A stretch of 64,000 bases of DNA from GCA-002793235 sp965267355 (GTDB taxonomy: Bacteria > Bacteroidota > Bacteroidia > Flavobacteriales_E > Vicingaceae), in NCBI GenBank assembly GCA_965267355.1, contig OZ253956.1, positions 2,294,001 through 2,358,000 on the forward strand, read 5' to 3'. Below are positions 45,075 through 53,547 of this stretch, piece by piece. Each line of letters begins with the position of its first letter. Position 1 is the stretch's first letter. The notes under the pieces were generated by a model, which was not told where the DNA came from, made no database searches, and saw only the letters and a list, made by a program, of their open reading frames with translations. A program made the position numbers and the translations under genes.

Positions 45075-46031
45075 TTGAGCGAAAAACACATTGAAATTAA
45101 GGAAATAAACCCACTAGAATTGTATGGTGCTAATAATTCCAACTTAAATATTATTAAAAGCTATTTTCCAAAATTAAAAGTTATTGCAAGGGGAGATGTT
45201 CTTAAAGCTATAGGAGAGGAGAAAGAAGTTGATTTTTTTGAACAAAAAATAGGTTTATTAATTCAGCATCTATTAAAGTACAAGCAGCTTACCGAAAACA
45301 ATATTGAACGTTTAATGGATAAAGAATTAGATAATCAACAAAACAACCCTATGAAACATGATGATGAGATAATTGTCTATGGAAATAATGGGTTAATAGT
45401 AAAGGCTCGAACATCTAATCAACGTAAGTTGGTTAATGAGTGTAAAAAGAATGATTTGATTTTTGCTGTTGGACCAGCTGGAACAGGTAAAACATACACT
45501 GCAGTTGCTTTAGCCGTAAAAGCTCTAAAAAACAAAGAGGTTAAACGAATCATTTTAACTCGTCCTGCTGTAGAATCTGGTGAAAACTTAGGGTTTTTAC
45601 CAGGCGATTTAAAAGAAAAGTTAGATCCTTATATGCAGCCTTTGTATGATGCACTAAGAGATATGATTCCTGGAGAAAAATTAAAAGAAATGTTGGAAGG
45701 AGGAGTTATACAAATTGCTCCATTGGCTTTTATGCGTGGTAGAACTTTGGATAAATCTTTTGTGATTTTAGATGAGGCTCAAAATGCAACTCAAAGCCAG
45801 TTTAAAATGTTCTTAACCAGAATGGGACAATCCGCTAAGTTTATCATTACAGGAGATGTTTCGCAGATAGATTTGCCTAAAAAACAACCTTCTGGCTTAG
45901 TAGAAGCATTAAAAATATTGAAGAATATTAATGAGATAAGTATCATTCAATTTGACGAAAAGGATGTAATTCGTCATAAATTGGTAAAGACTATTATTAG
46001 GGCATATCAAGATAAAAACACCGATGAATAA
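45075..46031 (+). CDS. phoH: PhoH family ATPase
   Basis: The 318-residue RNA-associated P-loop ATPase has Walker A GPAGTGKT (133-140), Walker B FVILDEAQNAT (near 225) and the conserved DGEIIVYGNNGLIVKARTSNQRKLV-like region before the P-loop. The first codon is TTG at 45075; the N-terminal part, ELYGANNSNLNIIKSYFPKLKVIARG, is part of the conserved N-terminal (KH-like) domain, and no in-frame ATG lies upstream of it. The promoter is not obvious. Confidence 0.93.
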   Translation: MSEKHIEIKEINPLELYGANNSNLNIIKSYFPKLKVIARGDVLKAIGEEKEVDFFEQKIGLLIQHLLKYKQLTENNIERLMDKELDNQQNNPMKHDDEIIVYGNNGLIVKARTSNQRKLVNECKKNDLIFAVGPAGTGKTYTAVALAVKALKNKEVKRIILTRPAVESGENLGFLPGDLKEKLDPYMQPLYDALRDMIPGEKLKEMLEGGVIQIAPLAFMRGRTLDKSFVILDEAQNATQSQFKMFLTRMGQSAKFIITGDVSQIDLPKKQPSGLVEALKILKNINEISIIQFDEKDVIRHKLVKTIIRAYQDKNTDE

Positions 46032-46038
46032 AACTTAA

Positions 46039-46069
46039 TTGTTTTATCTATTTACTTTATATATATTTG
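46039..46069 (+). promoter_or_regulatory. Promoter of the STAS/rnz operon
   Basis: TTG (46039-46041) and TATATTTG (46062-46069) with a 20-nt spacer match the two-part consensus. The STAS start codon is 21 nt downstream. Confidence 0.7.
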
Positions 46070-46090
46070 TTTTAACTCAAAAATTACAGC

Positions 46091-46444
46091 ATGAGCTTCA
46101 GAACAGATAAGCACGATGGTTATACCATTATTAGTTTTAGTACAGAAAAATTAGATGCAATTGTATCTCCTGATTTAAAATCGGAATTGGTAGTTATCAA
46201 TAAACAAGGAGAAAAAAATATTATTGTTGAATTGGAGAGTGTAAAGTATTGCGATTCTTCGGGGTTAAGTGCATTACTAATTGGCGATAGATTATGTAAA
46301 GAAGCTAACGGTTCTTTTATTATTTCTAACATTCAACCAGGTGTAGAAAAACTCTTAAACATTTCTCAGTTAATGACTGTATTAAACATTAGGGAAACTT
46401 TACCAGAAGCCATTGATGCATTATTTGAAAGTGAAATGGAGTAA
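46091..46444 (+). CDS. STAS-domain protein (anti-sigma factor antagonist type)
   Basis: The 117-residue STAS fold is like SpoIIAA/RsbV. The phosphorylatable serine site is CDSSGLSALLIG (Ser56/Ser57). In partner-switching systems such proteins bind an anti-sigma kinase, but none is adjacent here. It sits 5 nt upstream of rnz, a linkage I recall in many Flavobacteriia. The partner may be the SiaB-type kinase at 52993, which is speculative. Confidence 0.9.
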   Translation: MSFRTDKHDGYTIISFSTEKLDAIVSPDLKSELVVINKQGEKNIIVELESVKYCDSSGLSALLIGDRLCKEANGSFIISNIQPGVEKLLNISQLMTVLNIRETLPEAIDALFESEME

Positions 46445-46449
46445 CTCTA

Positions 46450-47376
46450 ATGACTAAGTTTAGTGTTTTAATACTTGGTAACGCTTCTGCTTCACCAACG
46501 CTCCAGAGAAATCATACCGCTCAATTAATTAATATCGATCAGCAATACTTTTTGATGGATTGCGGAGAAGGTACGCAATTGCGATTGCGTGAGCATAAAA
46601 TAAAACTGCAGCGTATCAATCACATTTTTATTAGTCATTTGCATGGAGATCATTGCTTAGGTGTGATGGGCTTATTACAAACTATGCACTTATTAGGTAG
46701 ACAAAGCAGATTAAACATTTATTGTTGTGGTGATATTGAGGAGATTATTAATGTGCACCTCAAACATTCTAAAGGCAACTTAACTTATCCTATTGTTTAC
46801 CACAAGGTGGATAGTGAAAAGCAAACCTTAGTGTATCAGGATAATAAAGTGAAGATAAGTTCCATACCACTAAAACATAAAATACCTTGCACGGGTTATT
46901 TGTTCCAGGAAAAACCTAAACCCAGAAAAATAAATGCTGATGCTATAAAGCAATATCAAATACCCAAATTTGAAATACAGCATATTAAACAAGGAAAAGA
47001 CTATCAATTGGAAGATGGAACTCTAATAAAAAATGGGTTACTAACTTCTGATGCCCCTGAATCTTTTTCTTATGCTTTTTGTTCTGACACTGCCTATTAC
47101 AAGGAAATTGTTAATTACGTTAAAGGTGTTGACCTATTATACCACGAAGCTACCTTTGCTGAAGAACATAAAGAAAGAGCATTGAAAACCTTGCATTCTA
47201 CCGCCAAACAAGCAGCTACCATTGCCAAGCAAGCAAATGTTAATCAACTGATTATCGGGCATTTCTCTAACAGATATGCCAATTTGGAAGTTTTATTGCA
47301 CGAGGCAAAAACAGTTTTTGAAAAAACTAAAATTGCAGAGCAAGGAGCAATTTTTGAATTGTCGGAAACTCAATGA
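46450..47376 (+). CDS. rnz: Ribonuclease Z
   Basis: tRNA 3' processing endonuclease of the metallo-beta-lactamase fold. The 308 residues contain HLHGDH (His63, His65, Asp67, His68), a later His near 134, FCSDTAYYKE with the metal Asp, and HEATF and HSTAKQA motifs of RNase Z. In this genome it matters directly for tRNA-Lys, which has no encoded CCA. It is the second gene of the STAS operon. Confidence 0.95.
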   Translation: MTKFSVLILGNASASPTLQRNHTAQLINIDQQYFLMDCGEGTQLRLREHKIKLQRINHIFISHLHGDHCLGVMGLLQTMHLLGRQSRLNIYCCGDIEEIINVHLKHSKGNLTYPIVYHKVDSEKQTLVYQDNKVKISSIPLKHKIPCTGYLFQEKPKPRKINADAIKQYQIPKFEIQHIKQGKDYQLEDGTLIKNGLLTSDAPESFSYAFCSDTAYYKEIVNYVKGVDLLYHEATFAEEHKERALKTLHSTAKQAATIAKQANVNQLIIGHFSNRYANLEVLLHEAKTVFEKTKIAEQGAIFELSETQ

Positions 47377-47440
47377 TATCAATGTTGATAGCTTGTTAAT
47401 AACTATATTCTTTCTGTTTACAAACCTGTTATAAATGTGT

Positions 47441-47448
47441 TAAATTTG
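47441..47448 (+). promoter_or_regulatory. -7 element of the HU gene
   Basis: TAAATTTG lies 41 nt before the start codon. The leader is A/T-rich, and TTTA rather than TTG is found at the -33 position. Confidence 0.5.
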
Positions 47449-47489
47449 ATTCAAGTAAATTAATTTAATAATTTAAAATTTTAAAAATT

Positions 47490-47762
47490 ATGAACAAAGG
47501 AGAATTAACTGAAGCGATTGCAAAAGACGCTGGTTTATCAAAAGCTGACGCTGGAAGAGCTTTAAACGCATTTGTTGACAATGTATCTAAAGCATTAAAG
47601 AAAGGAAATAGCGTTCAATTAATCGGATTTGGAACTTTTTCAATTTCAAAAAGAGCTGCTAGAACTGGTAGAAACCCACAAACAGGTGCTACTATTAAAA
47701 TTGCTGCTAAAAAAGTAGCTAAGTTTAAAGCTGGTAAAGCTTTAGCTGACACTGTAAAATAA
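47490..47762 (+). CDS. HU family DNA-binding protein
   Basis: The 90-residue nucleoid protein is a full-length HU monomer: helices MNKGELTEAIAKDAGLSKADAGRAL, beta arm with GFGTFSISKRAARTGRNPQTG (containing the DNA-intercalating NPxTG) and a basic C-terminal helix. Codon choice looks more regular than in its neighbours, as for a highly expressed gene. It is monocistronic, with a terminator 25 nt downstream. Confidence 0.96.
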   Translation: MNKGELTEAIAKDAGLSKADAGRALNAFVDNVSKALKKGNSVQLIGFGTFSISKRAARTGRNPQTGATIKIAAKKVAKFKAGKALADTVK

Positions 47763-47783
47763 TTTAGATTATTCTAAATATAT

Positions 47784-47813
47784 AAAAGCCCCGCATTTGC
47801 GGGGCTTTTGTTT
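47784..47813 (+). terminator. Intrinsic terminator after the HU gene
   Basis: GCCCCGCA / TGCGGGGC with a 2-nt loop, then TTTTGTTTT. It is GC-rich against an AT-rich background. Confidence 0.9.
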
Positions 47814-47816
47814 TAG

Positions 47817-48044
47817 TTATTGTCTTGGTGGAGGTGGTGGAGGTAATTTTTCATCACCACTTTTGTACAACACCGAAAATATAAATAGCAATATAGCTGC
47901 CGATACAAATATTACTAATATAGAGTATAACGATTTAGATGCAATATGCTTTACATCTATTATATCCCAAATACCAAGAATGGCCAATACGGTAAAAAAG
48001 ATGGTTAATACTGCCAGTAAAATAGAAATGCCTTTTCTAAACAT
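47817..48044 (-). CDS. Small two-span membrane protein with polyproline tail
   Basis: The 75-residue protein has two hydrophobic helices (about 6-26 and 38-60) and a cytosolic or periplasmic tail KSGDEKLPPPPPPRQ. The polyproline end may bind an unknown partner. I recall similar small proteins in Flavobacteriia but know no function. The opposite-strand frame over the same bases is judged a shadow because this one has coherent membrane helices and a good ATG. Confidence 0.65.
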   Translation of the reverse strand: MFRKGISILLAVLTIFFTVLAILGIWDIIDVKHIASKSLYSILVIFVSAAILLFIFSVLYKSGDEKLPPPPPPRQ

Positions 48045-48127
48045 AATTGTAGTTTTTTGGTTTATTCAAATATAACGATAATACTGCTATAAAGTTTAGG
48101 CAAGAATGTTAAGGTATGTTAAAAACA

Positions 48128-48892
48128 CTATTTAAGCTTAAAAACCTTATTGTTCTCATCAAACTCAATGTGGTTACTACAAAACAAAGCTTTAAATTGT
48201 TTGGTTTTAATAAGCTCGTTTGGCGAGTAACTTTCTATTGTTTCATCATCTACCAGCCATATTTCATGAGCTATTTGCAAAGCATGCTCAATCATGTGAG
48301 TAGAAAAAACAACAGTTTTTTGGTGTTGTCTTACCAATTTTTCCAACAGTTTTAAAACTTCTATTTTACTTACTAAATCAAGGTGGGTAGTAGGTTCATC
48401 TAAAATAATTAGCTCCGTGTCTTGTGCAATTGCTCTAGCAATGTTTACTCGTTGTTTTTCCCCATCACTTAGCTCATCATAATTTCTATGGGCTAACGAA
48501 TTGATGCCACAAAACTCAATAGCCTCTTTAATTTTTTCATTGTCTTTGTCAGCATTAACACCTAACCAGTTGGTGTAAGGGTATCTACCAAAAGCTACAT
48601 AATCACCAACTTTAATGTTGGCAATGTTAGTTTGTTGTGTTGATACAAAGCTTACTTTTTTAGCCAATTTATTTTCAGGTAAATTAAGAAGAGTATCATT
48701 ATTAAATGTAAAGTTTCCTTTAATAGCTGGGGTAATGCCCGCAAGTGTTTTTAATAGAGTTGATTTACCTTTTCCGTTTCTACCAATAACAGAAATAAGC
48801 TGAGGAGTATTTGTACTTATATTAATATTTTCAATAATTGGGTGATTATTGTAGCCAATGGTTAGCTCCGATATGTGTAATTGTTTGCTCAA
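48128..48892 (-). CDS. ABC transporter ATPase, FecE/BtuD/HmuV type
   Basis: The 254-residue ATPase has Walker A GRNGKGKST (near 38), signature LSDGEKQR (near 142), Walker B LIILDEPTTHLD and H-loop FSTH. It energises the permease encoded upstream for import of a siderophore, heme or cobalamin. The start is TTG at 48892: it shares the sequence TTGA with the permease stop (48889-48892), and no better ATG exists before the conserved ELTIGYNN start. The TTGA overlap suggests coupled translation. Confidence 0.92.
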   Translation of the reverse strand: MSKQLHISELTIGYNNHPIIENINISTNTPQLISVIGRNGKGKSTLLKTLAGITPAIKGNFTFNNDTLLNLPENKLAKKVSFVSTQQTNIANIKVGDYVAFGRYPYTNWLGVNADKDNEKIKEAIEFCGINSLAHRNYDELSDGEKQRVNIARAIAQDTELIILDEPTTHLDLVSKIEVLKLLEKLVRQHQKTVVFSTHMIEHALQIAHEIWLVDDETIESYSPNELIKTKQFKALFCSNHIEFDENNKVFKLK

Positions 48893-49932
48893 TTCAAATT
48901 GGATATGCGCTTGTTTTTAAAGATTACCCATATTATAAAAGGTATGCCTATTAATGAAGTAATGGAGTTAATGGGCAAGCTATGACTCATTGTGGGTAGT
49001 TGACTAATGATATCAGCTAATAGCAAAATATTTACTCCAATTAATATAGATAATGGAATTAAAGTTTTGTGATCGTAGGTGTTGCTTAACATTCTTGCAA
49101 AATGAGGAACAATTATTCCTACAAAACCAATAGGGCCACAAAAAGCAGTAATGCTTCCTGTTAGCAGAGAAGTGATAGCAATAATATAGAAACGAGACTT
49201 CTTAATATTAATACCTAAACTTCTCGCATTGCTTTCTCCCAGCAAATAACTGTTTAGAGCTTTGCTCATGGCAAAAGAAAGAAATGTTCCTAATAAAACG
49301 ATAGGTAATAGAATCATTACTTGCTGGTTGGTAACGGAGCTTAAATCACCCATAGTCCACATTACAAAAGATTTAAGCTGAGCATCATAACTAAAATATT
49401 GAATAATGCCAATTATGGCTGTAATAATGCTGCCTATCATTATTCCAAGAATTAAGACTGTCATGATGTCTTTTAAACGATTAATTACAGCAAGTAAAAT
49501 AAACAGTACAAGTGTGGAACCTAAAATAGCTGCTACTATGGTTCCTAATCCAGCTGTTAATTCAATTTCAGCAGCAGAGATTCCCAAAAAACCTAAGCCC
49601 ATTATAAATATGGCTACACCCAAACCTGCACCAGAGCTAATTCCAAGTATGTATGGGCCTGCTAATGGATTTTTGAATAAGGTTTGCATTTGTAAGCCAG
49701 AGACAGCTAGTGAAGCACCTGCTAAAATAGCAGCAAGGGTTTGTGGTAACCTCGATTCTAATACGATTACTTTCCAGGTTTCTTTAATAGATTCACCAGT
49801 AAAAAGAATGCTACATATTTCAGAAAAAGGGATGTTTATTGAACCTGTAAATAGATCCAATAAAAACAAAAAAATGCTACTGAAAATCAGTAGAATAAAA
49901 CCTGTTGTTTTATTTCTTTTTATATCCTGCAT
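48889..49932 (-). CDS. FecCD/BtuC family ABC permease
   Basis: The 347-residue protein has about ten membrane segments. The FecCD signatures LPQTLAAILAGASLAVSGLQMQTLFKNPLAGPYILG, LGESNARSLGI and GPIGFVGIIVPH are visible. The start is taken at the ATG at 49932; an in-frame TTG at 49959 would add nine residues. The substrate-binding protein and a TonB receptor are not adjacent, so the ligand cannot be told from context. It overlaps the ATPase gene by 4 nt. Confidence 0.9.
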   Translation of the reverse strand: MQDIKRNKTTGFILLIFSSIFLFLLDLFTGSINIPFSEICSILFTGESIKETWKVIVLESRLPQTLAAILAGASLAVSGLQMQTLFKNPLAGPYILGISSGAGLGVAIFIMGLGFLGISAAEIELTAGLGTIVAAILGSTLVLFILLAVINRLKDIMTVLILGIMIGSIITAIIGIIQYFSYDAQLKSFVMWTMGDLSSVTNQQVMILLPIVLLGTFLSFAMSKALNSYLLGESNARSLGINIKKSRFYIIAITSLLTGSITAFCGPIGFVGIIVPHFARMLSNTYDHKTLIPLSILIGVNILLLADIISQLPTMSHSLPINSITSLIGIPFIIWVIFKNKRISNLN

Positions 49933-50016
49933 CAAGGTGTAAAAGTAATGGTTTATCAAGCATAATAAAAAAGAAACAATATCAACAATTTAATCTTAGT
50001 ACTAAGTTGTTTTAAA

Positions 50017-50049
50017 TTGTTTATTTAACGTTAAGAATACCTACTTTTG
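50017..50049 (+). promoter_or_regulatory. Promoter of the serine palmitoyltransferase-like gene
   Basis: TTG (50017-50019) and TACTTTTG (50042-50049) with a 22-nt spacer. The -7 element covers an in-frame TTG codon at 50047, which therefore cannot be the translation start. Confidence 0.65.
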
Positions 50050-50067
50050 CCAAAATATATATTTTAT

Positions 50068-51312
50068 ATGAAAGATTTATTTGAAAAAATAAAAGATAAT
50101 AGAGGCCCTTTAGGAAAGCATTCTAAAGAAGCACATGGATATTTTACCTTCCCTAAATTAGAAGGAGAATTAGCTTCTAAAATGACTTTTAGAGGCAAGG
50201 AAGTTTTACAATGGAGTTTAAATAACTACTTAGGCTTAGGAAATCATCCAGAAATTAGAAAGGCTGATGAGGAAGCTGCTAGAGACTGGGGGCTAGCTTA
50301 TCCAATGGGAGCAAGAATGATGTCGGGTAATACGGCTCTTCATGAACAGTTAGAAAGAGAATTAGCTGATTTCGAACAAAAAGAAGATGCTATACTTTTA
50401 AATTTTGGATATCAAGGAATGGTTTCTGCCATTGATGCTGTTGTAGATAGAAATGATGTGATTGTATATGATGCTGAAAGTCATGCATGTATTGTGGATG
50501 GTTTAAGGTTGCATCAGGGTAAAAGATTTGTTTATCAGCATAATGATATGGAAAGTCTTGAGAGTATGCTAGAAAAGGCTACAAAGATTGCTGAGAAAAC
50601 CAAAGGAGCCATATTAGTTGTTACTGAAGGAGTGTTTGGTATGTCTGGGGTTCAAGGAAATCTAAAAGCTATAGTTGAACTTAAAAAGAAGTTCCAGTTT
50701 AGATTATTTGTTGATGATGCACATGGTTTTGGTACTATGGGATCCACAGGTGCTGGTACTGGAGAAGCTCAAGGCTGTCAGGATGGAGTAGATATTTATT
50801 TTGGAACATTTGCAAAATCGATGGCTAGTATTGGTGGTTTTATTGCAGGAGATGAGGATTTAATTGATTACTTACGTTACAATATGCGTTCTCAAATCTA
50901 TGCTAAGTCTATGCCAATGCCTTTAGTGGTGGGTAATTTAAAAAGGTTAGAGCTTTTAAAAAATAGTCCAGAGATTAGAGAAAAATTGTGGAATGTTGCC
51001 AATGGCTTACAAAAAGGATTAAAGGAGAATGGGTTTAATTTAGGTAATACATCCACTCAAGTAACTCCTGTTATTTTGGATGGAGACATTCCTGAAGCAA
51101 CTAACTTAACATTAGATTTAAGAGAAAACTACGGGCTATTTTGTTCGATAGTTGTATATCCTGTAGTACCTAAAGGTATTATTATGTTAAGATTAATTCC
51201 TACTGCAATGCATTCTATGGAAGATGTTGAGTATACAGTTAATACCTTTAAGGCCATTAAAGATAAATTAGCTAATGGGGAGTATAAATCAGAAACATTA
51301 GCCACGTTTTAA
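50068..51312 (+). CDS. Serine palmitoyltransferase-like PLP enzyme (alpha-oxoamine synthase family)
   Basis: The 414-residue enzyme condenses an acyl-CoA or acyl carrier donor with an amino acid (sphingolipid or sulfonolipid base, or 2-amino-3-ketobutyrate). PLP motifs are DDAHGFG (about 216-222) and GTFAKSMASIGGF with Lys250. The long form with an N-terminal HGYFTFPKLEGELASKM segment resembles Bacteroidota sphingolipid/capnine-type enzymes more than Kbl, but this is a judgment. The ATG at 50068 is preferred over the TTG at 50047, which lies in the promoter. It is monocistronic. Confidence 0.85.
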   Translation: MKDLFEKIKDNRGPLGKHSKEAHGYFTFPKLEGELASKMTFRGKEVLQWSLNNYLGLGNHPEIRKADEEAARDWGLAYPMGARMMSGNTALHEQLERELADFEQKEDAILLNFGYQGMVSAIDAVVDRNDVIVYDAESHACIVDGLRLHQGKRFVYQHNDMESLESMLEKATKIAEKTKGAILVVTEGVFGMSGVQGNLKAIVELKKKFQFRLFVDDAHGFGTMGSTGAGTGEAQGCQDGVDIYFGTFAKSMASIGGFIAGDEDLIDYLRYNMRSQIYAKSMPMPLVVGNLKRLELLKNSPEIREKLWNVANGLQKGLKENGFNLGNTSTQVTPVILDGDIPEATNLTLDLRENYGLFCSIVVYPVVPKGIIMLRLIPTAMHSMEDVEYTVNTFKAIKDKLANGEYKSETLATF

Positions 51313-51333
51313 AAACAACTAATTATTATATTC

Positions 51334-51366
51334 AAAGCCTTTGTATTTAATGCAAAGGCTTTTTTA
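51334..51366. terminator. Intrinsic terminator between convergent genes
   Basis: AAAGCCTTTG and CAAAGGCTTT pair around a 9-nt loop, followed by T6. It ends the palmitoyltransferase-like gene close to the convergent ZIP gene stop. Confidence 0.8.
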
Positions 51367-51368
51367 TT

Positions 51369-52085
51369 TTATAGCGTGAAATAAGCAATGGAAAAACCTA
51401 AAATAATGGTAAGAAACTTTTTCAGATCAAACTTGTGACCTTCACCAGATTCAAATAAAATAGTGGTAGAAATGTGTAGAAATATACCAACTGCTAAAGC
51501 AAGAAAAACAGTAGAATTTTCTACAAAACTAAAAATGTTGTTTTTTGCTAAAAATAAACCAATGGGAGAAGAGGCTGCAAAAAGTGTAATAGCTATTAAA
51601 AAAATAGGTTTAGCAATGTTTTTTGAAAGTAGCATTGTCGCTAGTACTACAGCAACAGGCATCTTATGAATAATAATTCCTAATAAGAGTGAATGACTGT
51701 GACTATGAGCATGCTCATCAACATTTACTAATGCCATACCTTCTACTAATGAGTGAATACATAAGCTAATAAAAATAGAGTATGGGAAATCGACTAACCC
51801 TTTTTTATGACTATGAAAATGTCCATGTTCAATTCCATCAGAAAAAAACTCTAATAGAACTTGCAATAAAAAACCTGCCAATATAAATAACCCCATTTTA
51901 GAAGTGTAATGGCTATATATTTCAGGAATGATGTGTAGAATACTAATTGCTAAGAGAAAGGCTCCACTAAAAGAGACTAGTAGCTTTAGATTTTTTGTGA
52001 ACTTAATCTTAAAAGCCAATACTGCAACAGCTGATAGGAAAGCTGTAAAAAATAATACAATATATTCTAAAAGTTCACTATCCAT
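51369..52085 (-). CDS. ZIP family metal transporter
   Basis: The 238-residue protein has eight hydrophobic helices, a His-rich cytosolic loop (HGHFHSHKKG, about 111-120) and a second HAHSHSHS stretch. The metal-site helix motifs are SLVEGMALV and HKMPVAVVLATML. It imports zinc or another divalent metal. It overlaps the methyltransferase gene by 8 nt. Zinc-related genes at 53994-57446 are near, but no zur-like box is visible in front of this operon. Confidence 0.9.
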   Translation of the reverse strand: MDSELLEYIVLFFTAFLSAVAVLAFKIKFTKNLKLLVSFSGAFLLAISILHIIPEIYSHYTSKMGLFILAGFLLQVLLEFFSDGIEHGHFHSHKKGLVDFPYSIFISLCIHSLVEGMALVNVDEHAHSHSHSLLLGIIIHKMPVAVVLATMLLSKNIAKPIFLIAITLFAASSPIGLFLAKNNIFSFVENSTVFLALAVGIFLHISTTILFESGEGHKFDLKKFLTIILGFSIAYFTL

Positions 52086-52827
52086 CTTTGCGAGCTACTA
52101 TTATTAACCTGTCAGAATTTTCCTCGTCAAAACTACTTAAATTGTAATCACCAAAGAGAGCTTCGATTTGATAGCCAGAGTTTTTAAAAAGATCTTTAAA
52201 GTTCTCAGGAAAAATTGCCTTTACGTTTTCTTGATACTCATATTCTTTTTTGTTATCAATTATATTTATGTTCTTAGTGATGATTCCATTTTTGTAGGTT
52301 CGGCTAATTTTAAATATAATGTCTTCGATATCTTTTTGTTCGGTTGTTTTTAAATTGCCAATTATCTTTTTACAGTTCATGTAATCTAAAACTAATACAC
52401 CATTACTTTTTAAACTTTGATGGATTGCAGATAAAGCTTTTATATTTTCGCTATCATCATCAAAATAACCAAAACTGGTAAAAAGGTTGAAAGCATAATG
52501 ATAGTGATTAGTTTTTAACGGGAACCTAATATCATTTACATAAAACTTTAAGTTAGAGAATTCATTCTTTTTTGCTTGATAAATATTGTTTTCTGATAAA
52601 TCAAACCCATCAACAATGTACCCCATATTGGCAATAAAAATAGAATGTCGACCTTTGCCACAAGCAACATCAACAATGGTAGAATTTATAGGAGGATTTA
52701 GAAAATCAATAATATTATTAATAAAATGTTCTGCTTCTTTATAATCACGATTTTTATATAAAATGTGATAGTATGGCGAATTAAACCACTCTTTATACCA
52801 TTCTTGCTTATTATTATTTACTTTCAT
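52078..52827 (-). CDS. Class I SAM-dependent methyltransferase
   Basis: The 249-residue enzyme has motif I VDVACGKGRHSIF (near 53-65), motif post-I DGFDLSENNI and LVLDYMNCKK. It resembles the small-molecule methyltransferases of the UbiE/Tam type; substrate unknown. The start is the ATG at 52827; the in-frame TTG at 52839 overlaps the -7 element. It is the first gene of a two-gene operon with the ZIP transporter. Confidence 0.87.
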   Translation of the reverse strand: MKVNNNKQEWYKEWFNSPYYHILYKNRDYKEAEHFINNIIDFLNPPINSTIVDVACGKGRHSIFIANMGYIVDGFDLSENNIYQAKKNEFSNLKFYVNDIRFPLKTNHYHYAFNLFTSFGYFDDDSENIKALSAIHQSLKSNGVLVLDYMNCKKIIGNLKTTEQKDIEDIIFKISRTYKNGIITKNINIIDNKKEYEYQENVKAIFPENFKDLFKNSGYQIEALFGDYNLSSFDEENSDRLIIVARKDG

Positions 52828-52836
52828 AAGAACCGA

Positions 52837-52844
52837 CAAAAGTA
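52837..52844 (-). promoter_or_regulatory. -7 element of the methyltransferase/ZIP operon
   Basis: On the minus strand TACTTTTG ends 9 nt before the ATG at 52827. The mRNA leader would be only about five nucleotides. Confidence 0.5.
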
Positions 52845-52934
52845 AACTTTTAAAAAAATAAAAGCTACGTATCCTTTAAATATGCTTTGGTAGAGGTTTT
52901 TTTTAGGTTTATCTGTTTTTTTAATGTGTTAGGC

Positions 52935-52964
52935 TTGTTTAATTCATTCAAATTAATATCTTTG
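52935..52964 (+). promoter_or_regulatory. Promoter of the siaB/siaC operon
   Basis: TTG (52935-52937) and TATCTTTG (52957-52964) are separated by 19 nt, a close match to the consensus. The leader is about 24 nt. Confidence 0.7.
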
Positions 52965-52992
52965 GAATCATAATTAGACGAGAACATTGCTA

Positions 52993-53541
52993 ATGGACAA
53001 TATTCACGAATTTTACGAGAAGATGGAAAAAGGTAACATTATGTTATCGTTTAAAGGAGAGGTAACTTCTGACTTACTTACATCAATACTCCAAATTATG
53101 GAAACTAAAATGGAGACCTTGGAAGAACCACCAAAAATCAAAAAGAAAGTTTACAATATTTTAGTTGAGTGTTTACAAAACCTTTATCATCATATTGATG
53201 AGGATGATAAGAAAACAGAAGCAAATGAAAAAAGTGCTTTGTTTATGATTAGAAAGGTTGATGATGAGTATTCAATTATGACGGGTAATTATATGGCTCA
53301 GGAAAATGTTGATTTGATGAAGGGGAGGTTAGATAGGATTAATGGTATGGATAGAGATGAGCTTAAGTTATATTATAAAGAAGTATTAAATAATGGAGAG
53401 ATGTCTGCTAAAGGTGGGGGTGGACTTGGTATGATTGATATAGCAAGAAAGTCTGGGGAAAAGTTAGAATACAATTTTGATCCGATAGACGACAATTACT
53501 CCTTTTTTAGTTTAAATGTTAAAGTTGCAAATAAAAAATAA
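52993..53541 (+). CDS. siaB: SiaB family protein kinase
   Basis: The 182-residue GHKL-like kinase (DUF6272) phosphorylates its SiaC partner in partner-switching pathways that control c-di-GMP signalling or aggregation in Pseudomonas. Visible are the N-box-like VECLQNLYHH (near 58) and GGGGLGMIDIARKSG (near 143) motifs. The ATG at 52993 is chosen; a TTG lies six bases upstream. siaC follows 6 nt after the stop. The SiaA phosphatase and SiaD cyclase genes of Pseudomonas are not present here. Confidence 0.9.
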   Translation: MDNIHEFYEKMEKGNIMLSFKGEVTSDLLTSILQIMETKMETLEEPPKIKKKVYNILVECLQNLYHHIDEDDKKTEANEKSALFMIRKVDDEYSIMTGNYMAQENVDLMKGRLDRINGMDRDELKLYYKEVLNNGEMSAKGGGGLGMIDIARKSGEKLEYNFDPIDDNYSFFSLNVKVANKK

Positions 53542-53547
53542 TTTATA

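Noticed and set aside
47797..48075. Plus-strand 92-residue frame opposite the small membrane protein
   Set aside because: It begins inside the terminator of the HU gene, has no coherent hydrophobic segments, and the minus-strand frame has two clear helices and a proper ATG.
50047..50049. TTG as start codon of the serine palmitoyltransferase-like gene
   Set aside because: It is the last part of the -7 element TACTTTTG; the ATG at 50068 lies downstream of the expected transcription start.
52837..52839. TTG as start codon of the methyltransferase gene
   Set aside because: It forms part of the -7 element on the minus strand; the ATG at 52827 fits better.
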